A model generated the notes under the pieces. It searched no databases, was not told the origin of the DNA, and saw only the letters and a list, made by a program, of their open reading frames with translations. Shown in pieces: positions 10,901 to 23,159 of a stretch of 64,000 nucleotides of DNA (within the stretch, counting starts at the first letter, position 1; each line of letters begins with the position of its first letter). Source of the DNA: Lithospermum erythrorhizon (Eukaryota; Streptophyta; Magnoliopsida; Boraginales; Boraginaceae); assembly GCA_019722365.1 (NCBI GenBank), contig JADFUC010001036.1, positions 62,001 through 126,000 of the forward strand. Reading direction: 5' to 3'. The position numbers and the translations under genes were made by a program.

Positions 10901-12350
10901 AGGGGGCACGGGACTATATATGGCTCACCGATCCCCCTCATTGGCTAATTGGAGCCATTTCATATGATTGTATTGACTAAGTATTGTTATCTTTCTTTGT
11001 CGTTTGATATATGTTGATGATCTCATCAGAAGGAGATATGATATGCATTGTACTCTTTTTTTCTTCACTGAGTTTTTTTCCTCTGCGTTTTTCTTGGTAA
11101 TGTTTTAATGAGACAATTATTTGACGCATATCTAAAGATAAATATAATATATTATTTCACTAGGTTTTCGTCCCACATGGTTTTCTTAGTGACTATCTAA
11201 CCAAAGATGGTTATATGAATGATCTTACATGACATTGTATTTACAAACAATTATAATATCACCATATGTGAACAATGACCCATTAATGCCAAGAGAAAGT
11301 ACAAAAAGAATTATTTGATCCCGAAGTATCATATATAAGTGTTATTGAAGCAATAATATATCTTGCTAGTTAACAAGACCAGATATATTATTTGCTATTA
11401 ATCTATTGGAACATAGTACAATTTTACTAACACGAAGGCATTAGAATGAAGTTAAATGTACAATGAATATGAGATTGTTCCAGTAGAACATATTTAATTT
11501 TTAGGCAAGTGGTTATGTGAAGAAATAATATTTATATGATCTATATTGAAAGATTACATACATGCTAGTGACGTATTTCATGGTTATGTATGAAACAATA
11601 TATCGGCAATATTGTCCAAACACGCAGAAATCTTGAAATGCAAGAAGAAAATTGTGAACGCTTTGATTGAGGAATATGATCCAGCTGATCCATATTACTT
11701 GTGATATATCATATGAAAATTATCCCGGCGACTGTAGATGAAGATAATGTACATGGCTTTTCAATTAAAGGGACCGATATATCAAAGGACATAAATCAAG
11801 AATGGCGAAATCGATATTCAACAAATTTGATCTTGTGATAATTCAAGAGATATTATTTTCATTTCAAGTCACCCTCTCCATCAATATTTAAGAAGTTAGT
11901 TCAAAATGTGGGCCGGGACTACATGGAATGAAGGATGATAAATGATGTGGTCGAGTTAATACGTCATTGCATTTTTCTTTAATAAAGCGTTTTCATTCCA
12001 AATGTATGTTCTCGAGCAAGGTTTTAATAAGACAACATCAGAGCAGATGTTAAGAATAATGTACTCTTTTTTCTTCATCAGGTTTTTTTCCCATCCGGAT
12101 TTTCCTAGTAAGGTTTTAATCATGATGAGTAAGCAATAATTATGTATCAGGATGTCTATCATGAAGCAAGGAAGTTTGAGTAGTCAGTTATCTATTTGTT
12201 CTTGAAATCATATAAATAGGAACTCATTATATTGTATTCAATACAATAACAGAAACAATAAATATATTCTCCTCCTTGACTCTCTTATTTTCTCTGTCTA
12301 TATGTGATGGACATTGTCGTCTATATGTAATGGACAAAGTGGTCATAACA
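10900..12350 (+). mobile_element. Copia retrotransposon relic (RT/RNase H tail plus 3' end)
   Basis: Near 11339-11410 the plus strand reads IEAIIYLAS and then, after a frameshift, TRPDILFAINLL. This is the conserved stretch between reverse transcriptase and RNase H in copia pol. The segments at 11050-11120 and 12060-12120 (gtactcttttttcttcatc, ggttttttcccatccgg, ttttcctagtaaggtttt) are the CT-rich tail typical of the pol-to-LTR transition of one copia group, here present twice. Positions 12196-12310 look like the promoter/leader end of an LTR (catataaataggaactc, then caatacaataacagaaac). No full LTR pair or open frame survives. Confidence 0.6.
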
Positions 12351-12765
12351 CTTTCATTTTTTATATGATAATAAATAAATGGAGCAAATAAATGTTATTG
12401 AAGTTTCTATCTTTCCTCCATTTCGGCTTAATTTTTTGTTGCCTCCTATATTATCGCGTAAGTTTCAAATTATATCTTAATATTATTATCGTTTCAAATT
12501 ATCCCCTAAACTATACTTAGTTACAAATTGCCCCCTCAACTAAAAAATTGTCCCATAAACTATTAAAATTACCCCCTGATGTGATGGAATGTTGTTTTAG
12601 CAAAATGACAAACTCAGAATTACACATATAATTGTAGAATCTAGGGACACTTTTTGAATATAACTAAATATGTGTACTTAATTAATAATAATCAAAACAT
12701 TAAATAGAAATTACATTTAAATAGTAGAAAGGGGACCAAATTAAAATTATGTAATGTTTTAACGT

Positions 12766-13583
12766 AGTTACTAAACGTAGGTCTCAAAATTGTTAAATGT
12801 CTGTCTCAAAAATATTAGAAAAATTTAACCTTAATATAGTTCATTTATTAAAATCTTAATAACTATATACATTTATTGAAATTTATTCCTCAAGCATCAA
12901 ATTTATCCATGAGATTCTATTACCAAGATCTAGAAACATCATGTCAAATATACTTGAATAAATAAGTTCGAGCTACGATCGCTTTGAATTGAATTTTTTC
13001 GTTGTATATATCTTCTATTTTCATTGAGAAAGAAGGTACTACTAATAATTGTTAATTGTACATGAAGGATCTGCTTGAGGAATATGCAAAGAGTATATGA
13101 AAGTTATGGTCAAGAAATTTATCTTCTGGTCTATACACATAATTGAATGAATTTCATGATTGGGTTTAGAATGTAGTTTCCAATATTTACTTGTTAATTC
13201 ATCACCGAGTCACTGGTAGAATGATTTATCACTCCAAGTGGGGCCCTAACCCGACGCCAAAAATGACTGCCAAAACACTAACCTCGCAGGGACCAAATTT
13301 GCCAATTGTCGAAATTGGGCGATGAATGGAACAGCAAAAATTGAGGATGGAATGGAAACCCGAGGAAAGTTCAAGTTGATGGTTAGTGCTTTTAGCCCTA
13401 TTTATTTTTATATATATAAGTTGTTACTTAATTTAAATAGTGCATCTAAATAGAAAATAAACATATTTCCTAGTATAAGAGATTCATTATAATATTCATA
13501 TAAAGAAGTAGTAAAGATATAATAGTCTAATCATATTTTTTGAGACCGATATTTAAAAATTTTGAGACCCATGTTTAGCAACT
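12766..13583. mobile_element. Inverted-repeat-bounded element, ~0.8 kb
   Basis: Positions 12766-12818 and 13532-13583 are imperfect inverted copies of each other (shared cores taggtctcaaaat and gagacccatgtttag). The AT-rich interior has no open frame of interest. The arms are about 52 bp and decayed, no target duplication was found, and classification is open. Confidence 0.45.
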
Positions 13584-13969
13584 CCTTATTTTAATTATTA
13601 TAAAAGATTTTCACATGTTAAGTTATTTAAAATATGCCTCATAAATTTAGTAATCAGATTTCTTTTGCCCACGCTGCTATATGAAATTTTACTCATCTTT
13701 TACAAAATTCGTTTTAGGAGACAACCCAAAAAAGATAAATAGTACAGATAGTCGGTGAAAAGATAAAAGTTCAGATATATTTAAAAGGTGGCAAAGTTTA
13801 GTGAGCAAATTAAGAATTAAACGATAATTTATGGGAAAAGGGTTAATTAGCCAAAACTTAATGAATCATAAATTTTGACTGCCCTCGGAAGGGCACCACT
13901 ATACACACACCAAAATAGTAAAAATGAAGGGGGGAAATTACTGTTTTACCCTTTTCGATACAAGCGAAC

Positions 13970-14190
13970 ACGCCCATTGTTTATAAGGAAACAAACGAAT
14001 TATTGTCATGCTTGTAAGACAATAATCAAATTTAACTAATGCTTATAAGGAGTTAAGCGAATTCGCTTGTAAGACTACAAGCAAGTCTTTTTCATGTTTA
14101 TAAGACAAGCGAGTTGCATCCATGTTTATAAGAAAACTAGCGAATTCTCCCTATGTTTATAAGACAACAAGCTAGTTCTTTTAATGTTTG
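13970..14190. repeat. Degenerate tandem repeat around 'gtttataagacaacaagcgaattc'-like units
   Basis: Five or six imperfect copies of a unit combining ttataagac(a)aca with agcgaattc/agcgagttc follow one another every 35-45 bp, some partly inverted. It is non-coding. Confidence 0.5.
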
Positions 14191-14919
14191 TTTAATTATA
14201 AACAAAATAAAAAATAAGCTACATAAGAATTAAATAATTAATGATAAGAATGAATTAAATAATTTACATAAGAATGAATTAAATAATTAATACATAAGAA
14301 ATAATTAATTACTTAAAATAAATTAAATAGTTAATTAGCATACAAAAAAAAAAATTAAATAATTAATTTCTTAAAAAATGAATTAAATAATTAATTTATA
14401 CAAGAATGATGAAAATGGCTAAAACGGCTAGTTCGACAATGCGGTACCTTGATATCTCGGGTGACGACGTGTGTTCATCCGCCTGTGAACGCTATTAATA
14501 AAGCCGATTCTAAATTTATATCAATTCTAAACCTTGCCCGAAGATTCGCCCGGGGCTTTTCTAATGCCAACTATCTATGATATGATCAATGTTGATCATG
14601 TGTAGCTACATTAAAATTTGACAAATTAGTATACAATATATGTAAACGAAGTGATTCAAAATTTGAGAGAGATTGAATCTTACCAATATAAAATGATTCC
14701 CTCCATCAACATTTCCTAAAACCAAGTCATCAAGGAGCATTAATTTTTTCGTTTGCATCAATCACCAAACAAGTAAGTACCATTTTTCTCCATCTTATAT
14801 CTATGTTAATGTTCAAATTCTTCTAAATCTTATCAAACTAGCAAATTGAGGTAATGGTTACTACAAAACAAGCTAATTAAATATGTGATAGTCGTTGCAA
14901 TGTTTACCAAGGTAACGAT

Positions 14920-15570
14920 TGTTCAAAAATGCCAATTTATTTAGTGGTTCTTAGATACTTCTTTGTCAATTATGAATTGAGATTATGCTTAAATATTATT
15001 AAATTATTGAGATTATATAGTTATAATTGCGTAAATATGATATTTATTTCTTATGAAATTATGATAGTTATTGCTCAAATTATTGTTAAATATGATAGTT
15101 ATTTCTTATGAAATTATGATAGTTGTTAAATATAGTTATTTCTTATGAAATTATGATTGTTATAAAACAACCGAATTGGTGCCAGGATTGTTAGAAAAGA
15201 AGCGAACTGATTTCATGATTATGCTTAGTTTAGCGAATTGTTGTCAGTGATTATGCGAGAATAAAGTTGAACTCCGATTTCATGATTGTATGAAATTATG
15301 ATAGTTATTTCTCAAACTATTGTTAAATATGATAGTTATTTCTTATGAAATTATTTTGTTGTTAATATTTCTTAAATTATTGTTAATATTTCTCAAATTG
15401 TAGTCAATAATTCGTTTCTTCTCCATCTTATCTCAATTGTTGTTCGTTTGGGATCAATCAACAAGTCATTAAACAAGTAAGTATACCATGTTTGTTATTG
15501 AAATTATGATAGTTATTCTTGTTAAAATATAATATTTATTTCTTATGAAATTATGATAGTTGTTAAATAA
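14920..15570. repeat. Degenerate repeats of ttcttatgaaattatgatag
   Basis: The phrase ttatttcttatgaaattatgatag, or close variants, recurs at about 15047, 15096, 15136, 15288, 15330 and 15536, separated by 40-200 bp. This is low-complexity AT repeat expansion. Confidence 0.55.
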
Positions 15571-17235
15571 TGGCGCTCTTTTTTCGGCTCTTTAAGAAAT
15601 TATTTTGTTGAATATTTCTTAATTATGCCATGTTTAGTAATTAACGAAATAATTTCGAAATTATGGTTCACACTTTGTGTTAATATTTCTTAAGTTGGCG
15701 CGGATCACAAAATGGTTCATCAATGACACAATCGCTCGACCGATTGAATACATGGCTAGAAGTTCGACTAGAAACAAACGAGACATCAAAACCACTACTG
15801 TCAAATTGTGGAAGTAAATATATTGACTAATTGATCATCAATATAGGATCATCGAATTATTTCCTTTTCTGTTGGTTAAACTGGTATGATTTAAAAAATA
15901 AAATTTAATTTTTTGTGGATCTCAATATATAAAATCATATCTACATGGAATTAAATAATAATAATAATACAATTCTACAAAAAATCTATCATTATTTAAC
16001 AAACATCTATTATATAAAATAATTAATAATAATAATAGTTTTATATAAACATATTATTTAATTAATACCAAATTATTAAAGATCAAAACGGCTATACAAA
16101 TGGTAAAACCATATTGATTTAAAGGAGTAATTAATAAGAATAATATACGAAATATATTCTTTCTAATCAATTACGAAAAGCTTATACAAGAAAATTGAGC
16201 AAAAATAATTACCTCATTCTAACGTATACATTCAATCATTAAACACGAACGAAGATAGATAAATAAACAAAGCTAATTCAATAAAAATAAACATATGCCA
16301 AATATGCGACGTATCATTTTCAAACCGTGATGACGCCATTCTCTTCCAATTGATAATCTGATGTGCAAGTATAAAATATAATGAATACTTAATGCTAATT
16401 CATTTTTTATTCGACGCTGTGATATCGTGAAAATTTGACCATTAATTACTTGTTATTTTAATAAATGTAAAAGCTTATATCATTAGATTCATTTTTAAAA
16501 TAATTTCATAATATTATTTTATTATAATTTTTAAACATACAAATTTTAAGACACTGGAGCAAATAAAGTTCCACCTCGATCTACGAAAACATTAAATAAA
16601 AAACGGAGGGATTAGTAACTTTTAGATTTTTAGAGAGAATGATAATTTAGTACCACAGCGCCGGGGCGCTGTAATAAACACAACCTTTATTCACACTTTT
16701 ATAGATGTTATAGATTTCTCGCTGTACCGAATTTTTTTGTATTGTTTTACAACTGAAGAATTATGCTAACGTTGTAAAGAAAGTTAAAGTCGGGCTTTCT
16801 TCCATTCTCATTAATGACTAAATAACAAGCTCGCTGATTGTTCATATTGCGGCTAACACTATATACTAAAATAAGAACTTTTTAATGAAATAATTCTTGT
16901 TCTTTAATTTAAACTTCCTAACTACTACACTCGAAATGTATGGAGTGAATATTTCACACCCAAACCCAACACTATTTGGGTGCTGTGGTTCACTGATATT
17001 AAGCAATTTATCATCTTGTTTGTTTCGTTATAAGCGAATTTGTTTGTTACTTTATAATCATGGAAGATAATCGGCTGCTTTCTCTACAAAAGATTTAACA
17101 AACACAAGGCTTGTCGGGCAGAAACAAGTTAATTTTGCAATCTTCATTTTCTTGTTTTGGTGGGTGTAACTGTGTAAGGCACCACAATCTGAAAACACAA
17201 AGCTCTTGACTCGATAACATCTTTTTAGTTTAGAA

Positions 17236-20200
17236 ATGGTTTCAATCGAGCCGAGCCGATCACGTGACCTGGACAAACTCCTTCTCCGTCCCGGAAACAT
17301 CGTCGCCCCCACCTTCGAAGCCGGTGCACAAGTATGTATACTATACACTTTATTCTTTTTTATCTCTTATTCTTACCTTTGTCCCAAAATGTTGTCCAGT
17401 TTTCAATTTTTATCATTCACTTTTTAAATTTTGTGTCAATTATGTTTTTATATGTTTTTATATGTGTCAATGATAGTTGCCACTCTAAAATTTTGCTATT
17501 AGAAAATACCCCGTAGAATTTATTATTCATTTATTATTCAAAAATTAAGTTGTTCGCGGACTTTTCTTTACTTGAATAATATTGTTTACATTGCCCCCTG
17601 TATATAAGATTTGTGGAAGAAAAAGGGGGGTGGGGGAGAGCAGTTGCCACTCTAAAATTTTGCTATTAAAAAATAGAATTTACCATTCATTTAGTAAAAA
17701 ATTAAGCTGTTCGTCTCAAATTTGTGTATAATATTATTCACTTCGCCCCGTGTATATAAAATATCTGGTTTCATCGCTATTAGTTGAAATCAAATACTTA
17801 GTTCCATCTCTAAAATACGGTCTAGTTTGTTTTTTCAATGGTCAAAATTAATAAAACTTGATGTTTTAATTGACTCACGCAACTTGATTTGAATCAAAAT
17901 TATAATGTTAATAGCATAGTAGGGTGAAAATAGTACATTTTGATTTTTTTACAAAATATTATAGAACGTATTCAAGAATATTTGAGGTCAAAGTTTAAAA
18001 AGTCAACACATCAAAATTATAAAGTGAATGATCTTTGTGGATGGATGTAGTGAATATTTGGTGAAAGACATATCAAAAAATAGTATTTCAACGTATTTGA
18101 TTACTAACGTGTTAATTTTGATTCAAATAAAAGTTATGTGTGTCAATTAAGCTTGCAACTTTATTAATTTTTACAATTCAAAAACAAACTGGAGATTCTT
18201 TTGGAAATGGAGTTAGTATTAGCATGATAACTTTGGTTTAAATCGAAGTTATGTTTGTCAGTAAGTCTATGAAGTTTGTTACTTTCGATCATCGAAAATA
18301 AAACTAGACAATCTTTTTGGGATGGAGGGAGTACGAATTTTCCCAATCGTTGAATTATAATTTGTCTTGCCGTATGTTGACAATAATTATGGGATTTGAT
18401 TGTTGATTTTTGTTAGTTAAGAGAAGATATCAAAGAGTATGTTAGAATTTTGGTAGTTGGAGCTGGTGGGTTGGGCTGTGAGTTGCTCAAGGACTTGGCT
18501 CTTTCCGGTTTTCGGAATCTGGAAGTGATTGATATGGATCGCATTGAAGTCACCAATCTTAATCGCCAATTTCTGTTTAGGTATGTGTGGAATGTGTATG
18601 GATGGATTATGTTTTTCAATTCATTTACCCGAAAGCTTACGTTTCTACCTGTGGTTTTATTACCTGTGTCTTTTTTTTAAGTCAAAAGAGTATTTTATTT
18701 ATTTATTGTTAGAGTTGTTTTGCGAATCGTTCCTGTAATATGTAGAATAGTACTGTTATTGCTAGATAATGTTGTATATGATCCCAATTCCCATCTGTTC
18801 CATATCCTGATTGGGGGTAATTCGCATTGCTCAAGTGACGGGCTTTCTGAAAATCATTGATGGATCAAAAAGTTCACTCCTTTGCATTTTAAATTTTTGA
18901 GGGCAATGCTTTACTATCACTTTCGTTTTCTACTGAGCTTCTTTTGTGATAGTCCTTTAAGTGAAAGGTATTGCCTCGGTGGATTTCAGTGTAATGTTGT
19001 TTTTCCCCTCCCTAAAGGGTCTGATATAGAGCTCTGAGTGAAGAATAACACCTTAGAAGATTTCAATTTAACGATATTTGCTCTTTCTTTGTTACTGGAG
19101 ACCTGTACTTCCATGTCTTAGAAACATACTTGTTGTTTCCTTGTCGAGTAGGTAGTAGATAACGTCTCTTTGACTCTCATCTGTGAATTATTCAACTTAG
19201 TAATGTGATTTTAATAGCTTTTTACAACCTGCGGCCATGATCCTTGTAATGGCCCTATAATCTAAATTCTATGTAAAAGCTAGACAAAGTTCAATAAAAA
19301 CTCATCTCACAATAAAAAAAATAAGAATAGTGCTCTATGTTTTTGTGATGCGCTGCCAGGTCTTCAAAAGTCGATGCATATTGAATATGCATATGGTACA
19401 TTTGCTTCAGTGCTGTGCTGTGCTATGTACATAGAAAGATTACTTGTGTTAATATACTCTCGTATATGATATTTTACCGCAGACATGAAGATGTTGGGAA
19501 TCCTAAAGCTGATGTTGCCGCAAAGCGGGTCATGGAGAGAGTTAGTGGGGTCGATATCATCCCACATTTCTGTCGCATTGAGGATAAGCCTCTAGATTTC
19601 TATAATGATTTCAACATCATCGTACTTGGTCTTGACTCAATTGAGGCTAGGAGTTACATAAATTCAGTGGCTTGTGGCTTTTTAGGTGTGTTTCTTACAC
19701 TTATACTTCATTTGGCTTTCTAAATCATCACCTCACTGTTATGTTCTGTTTGGTAGATGGGAAAGGAATGGTCAATGCAACAAACTGAGATATTTATTGT
19801 ATGGCCCATTTTATTCATTTTCTGTATCATCCATTTAGGGATTTTCTGAATTTAGGCATAGAAAAACTGGCATGTCTATTTATTGCATGGTATTCAAATG
19901 ATAATTTTAATGGATCATAAGCCCTGAAATCTGAACTCTATTATAAGGACACTTGTGAGTAGATCCTGATTGGGCAGAGCATGGGATGAAGATGGGTAGG
20001 GAAGGAGACGAAGATGAAGGGGGCCGTGGCATTTAAGAAAAGAACTAAGATAGCTAAGCTAATAGTAGACTAAAATAGTCTTCATTGAATTTGAAAGGGA
20101 TAGGTTTCTCTCTTTAAATAGAGGTTACATCAGTTGAAATGCTGAAAATATTGAAATGAATGTGGTCCCTAACTAATTTTCCCGCCTAAAAAGCTTAACA

Positions 20201-23159
20201 TGTTCACTGTGTGATTCTAGCCACTTTCTTCTTGCTTGGTTGTTTTCCCTTGTGAACTTTTGGTGCCTTCTTTGCCGTGTCATCTACCTACAGGAGAGTG
20301 CTAAAACAATTATTGTGGGACCCTCTTTTATTTGGCATTGGCCATTGGGCTATGAAAAGCATGTACTTGTCACATTAGTCCTGGTGGCAAGGGGGTTGGT
20401 TCTAGTTTTCACATGTCTTAATCCTACTCTTTTGCATTTAGCCTTTAGAATCCACAGAAAATGATGTACTGGTATTATTGGTATTTCAGTATGAACATTG
20501 ATAATAACTCTAGCAGGAAGTTAATCTTTTTTTGTTATCTTTACCTGAGATTACCTTTGGCATAGTGATGAAAATATGAATTTTTTACAGTAGTACCACT
20601 AACCTTGTATATGTATTTGCTTAATGTAGAATATGATGCTGATGACAATCCACGGCAGGAAACAATCAAACCAATGGTAGATGGGGGAACTGAAGGTTTC
20701 AAAGGCCACGCAAGGGTTATTGTACCTGGTGTTACCCCGTGTTTTGAGTGTACAATATGGCTTTTCCCTCCGCAAGTGAAGTTCCCTTTATGTACACTTG
20801 CTGAAACCCCAAGAACAGCTGCCCATTGTATTGAATATGCCCATTTAATCAAGTGGAATGAGGTCTTTTTCTAGTCAACATCCAACATTTGCCAATTTCA
20901 CTAGGTCTTTTATGCATGTTATCATAAGATGAGATTTTCTTGCAGGTACATAGTGGCAAAGCTTTTGATCCAGATAACCCTGATCATATGCAGTGGGTTT
21001 ATTCTGAGGTATTAGCACTAAAATTGTTTGGTTCTAACCATTCTATGCATCATTTATCCTACTCTTGTTAAAGCTATACAATCTACTGTACTTACAGTAT
21101 CTACCACTTCAAATTTTCCTAATCCCTGCTAACCTATGACACAGGCTGTTAAAAGAGCCGAGCTTTTTGGAATACCTGGAGTTACATATTCTTTGACTCA
21201 GGTAAATTTATGCTGTTAATATGATATTTTCTCTTTGAATTGTCTATGAGCATATTTGAAATGATAGACCTGAAATTCAAATGTCCTCAAAGTTAGTGTA
21301 ACTGAACTATATATTGAGGCAGGATTATTCCATTACATTTTGATATTTAAATTTTAAACGGAATATTTGCAGGGTGTGGTGAAAAATATTATACCTGCAA
21401 TTGCTTCAACGAATGCAATTATCTCAGCTGCATGTGCTCTGGAGACCTTGAAGATGGTATCTGGATGCAGCAAAACATTGTCCAATTACTTAACGTATGC
21501 CATCTTCAATTTTAAGTTAATACTTAAATAGGTGGTTTTTAAATTGACTATACGACTAGTACCAGTAGGTGCAGGGTTAAAGTAGGATTGTTTTCTACTT
21601 CAGGGTCAAGTATATTCTTTCACAGAAAAAATACCATGATAACTTGTCAGAGTCTAAATCCATTGATGCCACTTTGGAATTACTACTTCTCTTGAATAGA
21701 ATGTCTAACTGATACTGATTTTGTAGTTCCCTCCCTTTGTTTATATAATATACTCTTGGACTTTTCTGTCCTCCCAGCAAATTACTTTCCCGTATCGTTT
21801 TAACACGCACCTGCATCTTTTTCATCCTACTGCATGCTGTCAGGTCAAAAATGAAATCTAGTTATTCACTCACAGAGAATTTTCACCATATTTATACACC
21901 ACTGTATTTAAGCAATTCTCATGCATTGCTGTAGAACTGAAGAGTATTTCTCTGATTATGCACTGTAGTATTGTTTCTCCTCAAATTACTTTCTAGTGTA
22001 ATGACTTCTTGTGCAACTTTGTAGAACTGTTTCGACTCCATATATGTATACATTCTATTTAAGCAACCTTGTGCAGTGTTAACAGTATTTCCGTAATTAG
22101 CCACTGTAGTATTGTTTCGACTCCCAGACTTCATAGTGTGGCGACTTCTTGAAGAAGCCCACTGTTTAAACCTCAATATTCTGTAAATGGTGTATAATTA
22201 TTGTCTTGCATTGCATCGAATATGATATGAATACATTTATTAAATTTCAGCTCTGAAGTTTCTGACTTATTCTGTTCGGACTTATTCTGTTCGTTCTGTA
22301 GGTATAATGGAGTTGAAGGTCTCCACACAAAAGTGACTGAATTTGTGAAGGACAAGGACTGTCTTGTCTGCGGTCCTGGTGTTCTTCTTGAGTTGGATAC
22401 TTCAATTACCTTGAAGAAGGTTATACACTTGAGACTTTTCATACATTGGTCTGAAACTCACTTAGTTATTGGCTTATCGCATAGTAACCTGAGTTAAAAA
22501 TCGTAAAACTTATTGAATGAGGTCTTTAATTTCGAGAACTAGCAAACAGTTTTTAAAATTGTATATATGTATATATATGATTGAAGTAGAATGGTAATCG
22601 TAAGGTATTAGAATCTATCATCCATAAAATGAATACTGCCTGAAGAATGTGAATTAATTACTTCAAACTCATCCTGGTGAGTCATATTTTCGTTTAAGAT
22701 TTAATTAGCCCATCTTCAACTTCTTCTAACATGCTTATCAATAGTGATAAGGTTAACATGCTTATCAATAACTAATAAGGTTAACATTCTTAAATGGAGC
22801 CTATCTTTAACTTCTTCTAACATGCTTATCAATAAGTGATTACTCATCTATGTTTTATTTTGTTGCAACAGTTCATTGATCTACTCGAAGATCATCCTAA
22901 GCTGCTAATAGCCAAAGCGAGTATCACATATCGAGGAAAGAATTTGTACATGCAGGCACCCCCAGTTCTGGAAGAGATGACTCGGTCAAATTTAGATATC
23001 ACATTGTTTGAGTTGATGGATAAGATCCCCGAGGACACTATCCATGCTACTGGTCTAGCTGGAAAGGGTGAGACAAAGCAGTCCTCTTTGAGAAAATTAC
23101 GGGTTGTGTTCAAGGGATTGGATGGAGTTACAGATGTGGATATGGCCGGTGGAGCGTAG
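17236..23159 (+). CDS. ECR1: NEDD8/RUB-activating enzyme E1 catalytic subunit (UBA3/ECR1-type)
   Basis: Nine exons join in frame to 447 residues: 17236-17331, 18417-18580, 19483-19685, 20630-20862, 20946-21008, 21145-21201, 21373-21494, 22302-22419 and 22872-23159 (stop TAG). All introns are GT-AG. The subunit adenylates NEDD8/RUB, holds it as a thioester and passes it to the E2 UBC12/RCE1, working as a heterodimer with AXR1; this drives cullin neddylation in auxin and other signalling. The glycine loop GAGGLG is at residues 47-52. [13 protein letters not shown] (71-83) includes the adenylation Asp73 and Arg82. The zinc cysteines are C192/C195 (TPCFEC) and C333/C336 (CLVC). The catalytic cysteine is C209 in [11 protein letters not shown]. 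Residues about 353-447 form the ubiquitin-fold domain that recruits the E2. Length compares with about 454 for Arabidopsis ECR1. The ATG chosen gives the conserved N-terminal [13 protein letters not shown]. Nothing is missing. Confidence 0.97.
17475..17765. repeat. Direct duplication (~125 bp) in intron 1 of the UBA3 gene
   Basis: The phrase gttgccactctaaaatttt, followed by gctatta...aaaata, attcattta, aaaaattaag and tgttcg, then cgcccc/tgcccc and tgtatata, occurs at about 17475-17605 and again at 17643-17765. A G-rich linker (ggggggtggggg) lies between the copies. Confidence 0.7.
17797..18331. mobile_element. Stowaway/mariner-like MITE in intron 1 of the UBA3 gene
   Basis: The right end reads gggatggagggag next to TA (18332-18333); its complement is ctccctccatccc, the standard Stowaway-type terminus. 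The left end (cttagttccatctct) follows TA at 17795-17796. The inverted ends continue inward with ggtctagttt at the left and aaactagac at the right. Length is 535 bp, with no coding capacity. Confidence 0.65.
21905..22160. repeat. Two-copy direct repeat (period ~151 bp) in intron 7 of the UBA3 gene
   Basis: The series tatttaagcaa, cagtattt/gagtatttc, cactgtagtattgtttc and gacttctt occurs from 21905 and again from 22056. It is non-coding and does not touch the splice sites. Confidence 0.65.
22715..22840. repeat. Triplicated 'aacatgcttatcaata' segment in intron 8 of the UBA3 gene
   Basis: The phrase taacatgcttatcaata occurs three times within about 110 bp, twice preceded by acttcttc and twice followed by a variant of agtgataaggt. 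Confidence 0.65.

Larger units (their letters stand above)
13584..17235. other. AT-rich repeat-laden intergenic DNA upstream of the UBA3 gene
   Basis: No gene was recognised. The stretch holds a degenerate short repeat at 13970-14190, runs of aattaaataatta at 14220-14390, and many copies of ttatgaaattatgatagtt between 14920 and 15570. There is a GC palindrome at 16655-16672 and a possible MITE edge (aaaacggagggatta) near 16600. The open frame at 14929-15111 is a translation of the repeat and is not called. Confidence 0.5.

Noticed and set aside
20240..20464. Additional UBA3 exon
   Set aside because: It lies in intron 3; exons 3 and 4 already join in frame into a continuous family match, and the translation has no similarity.
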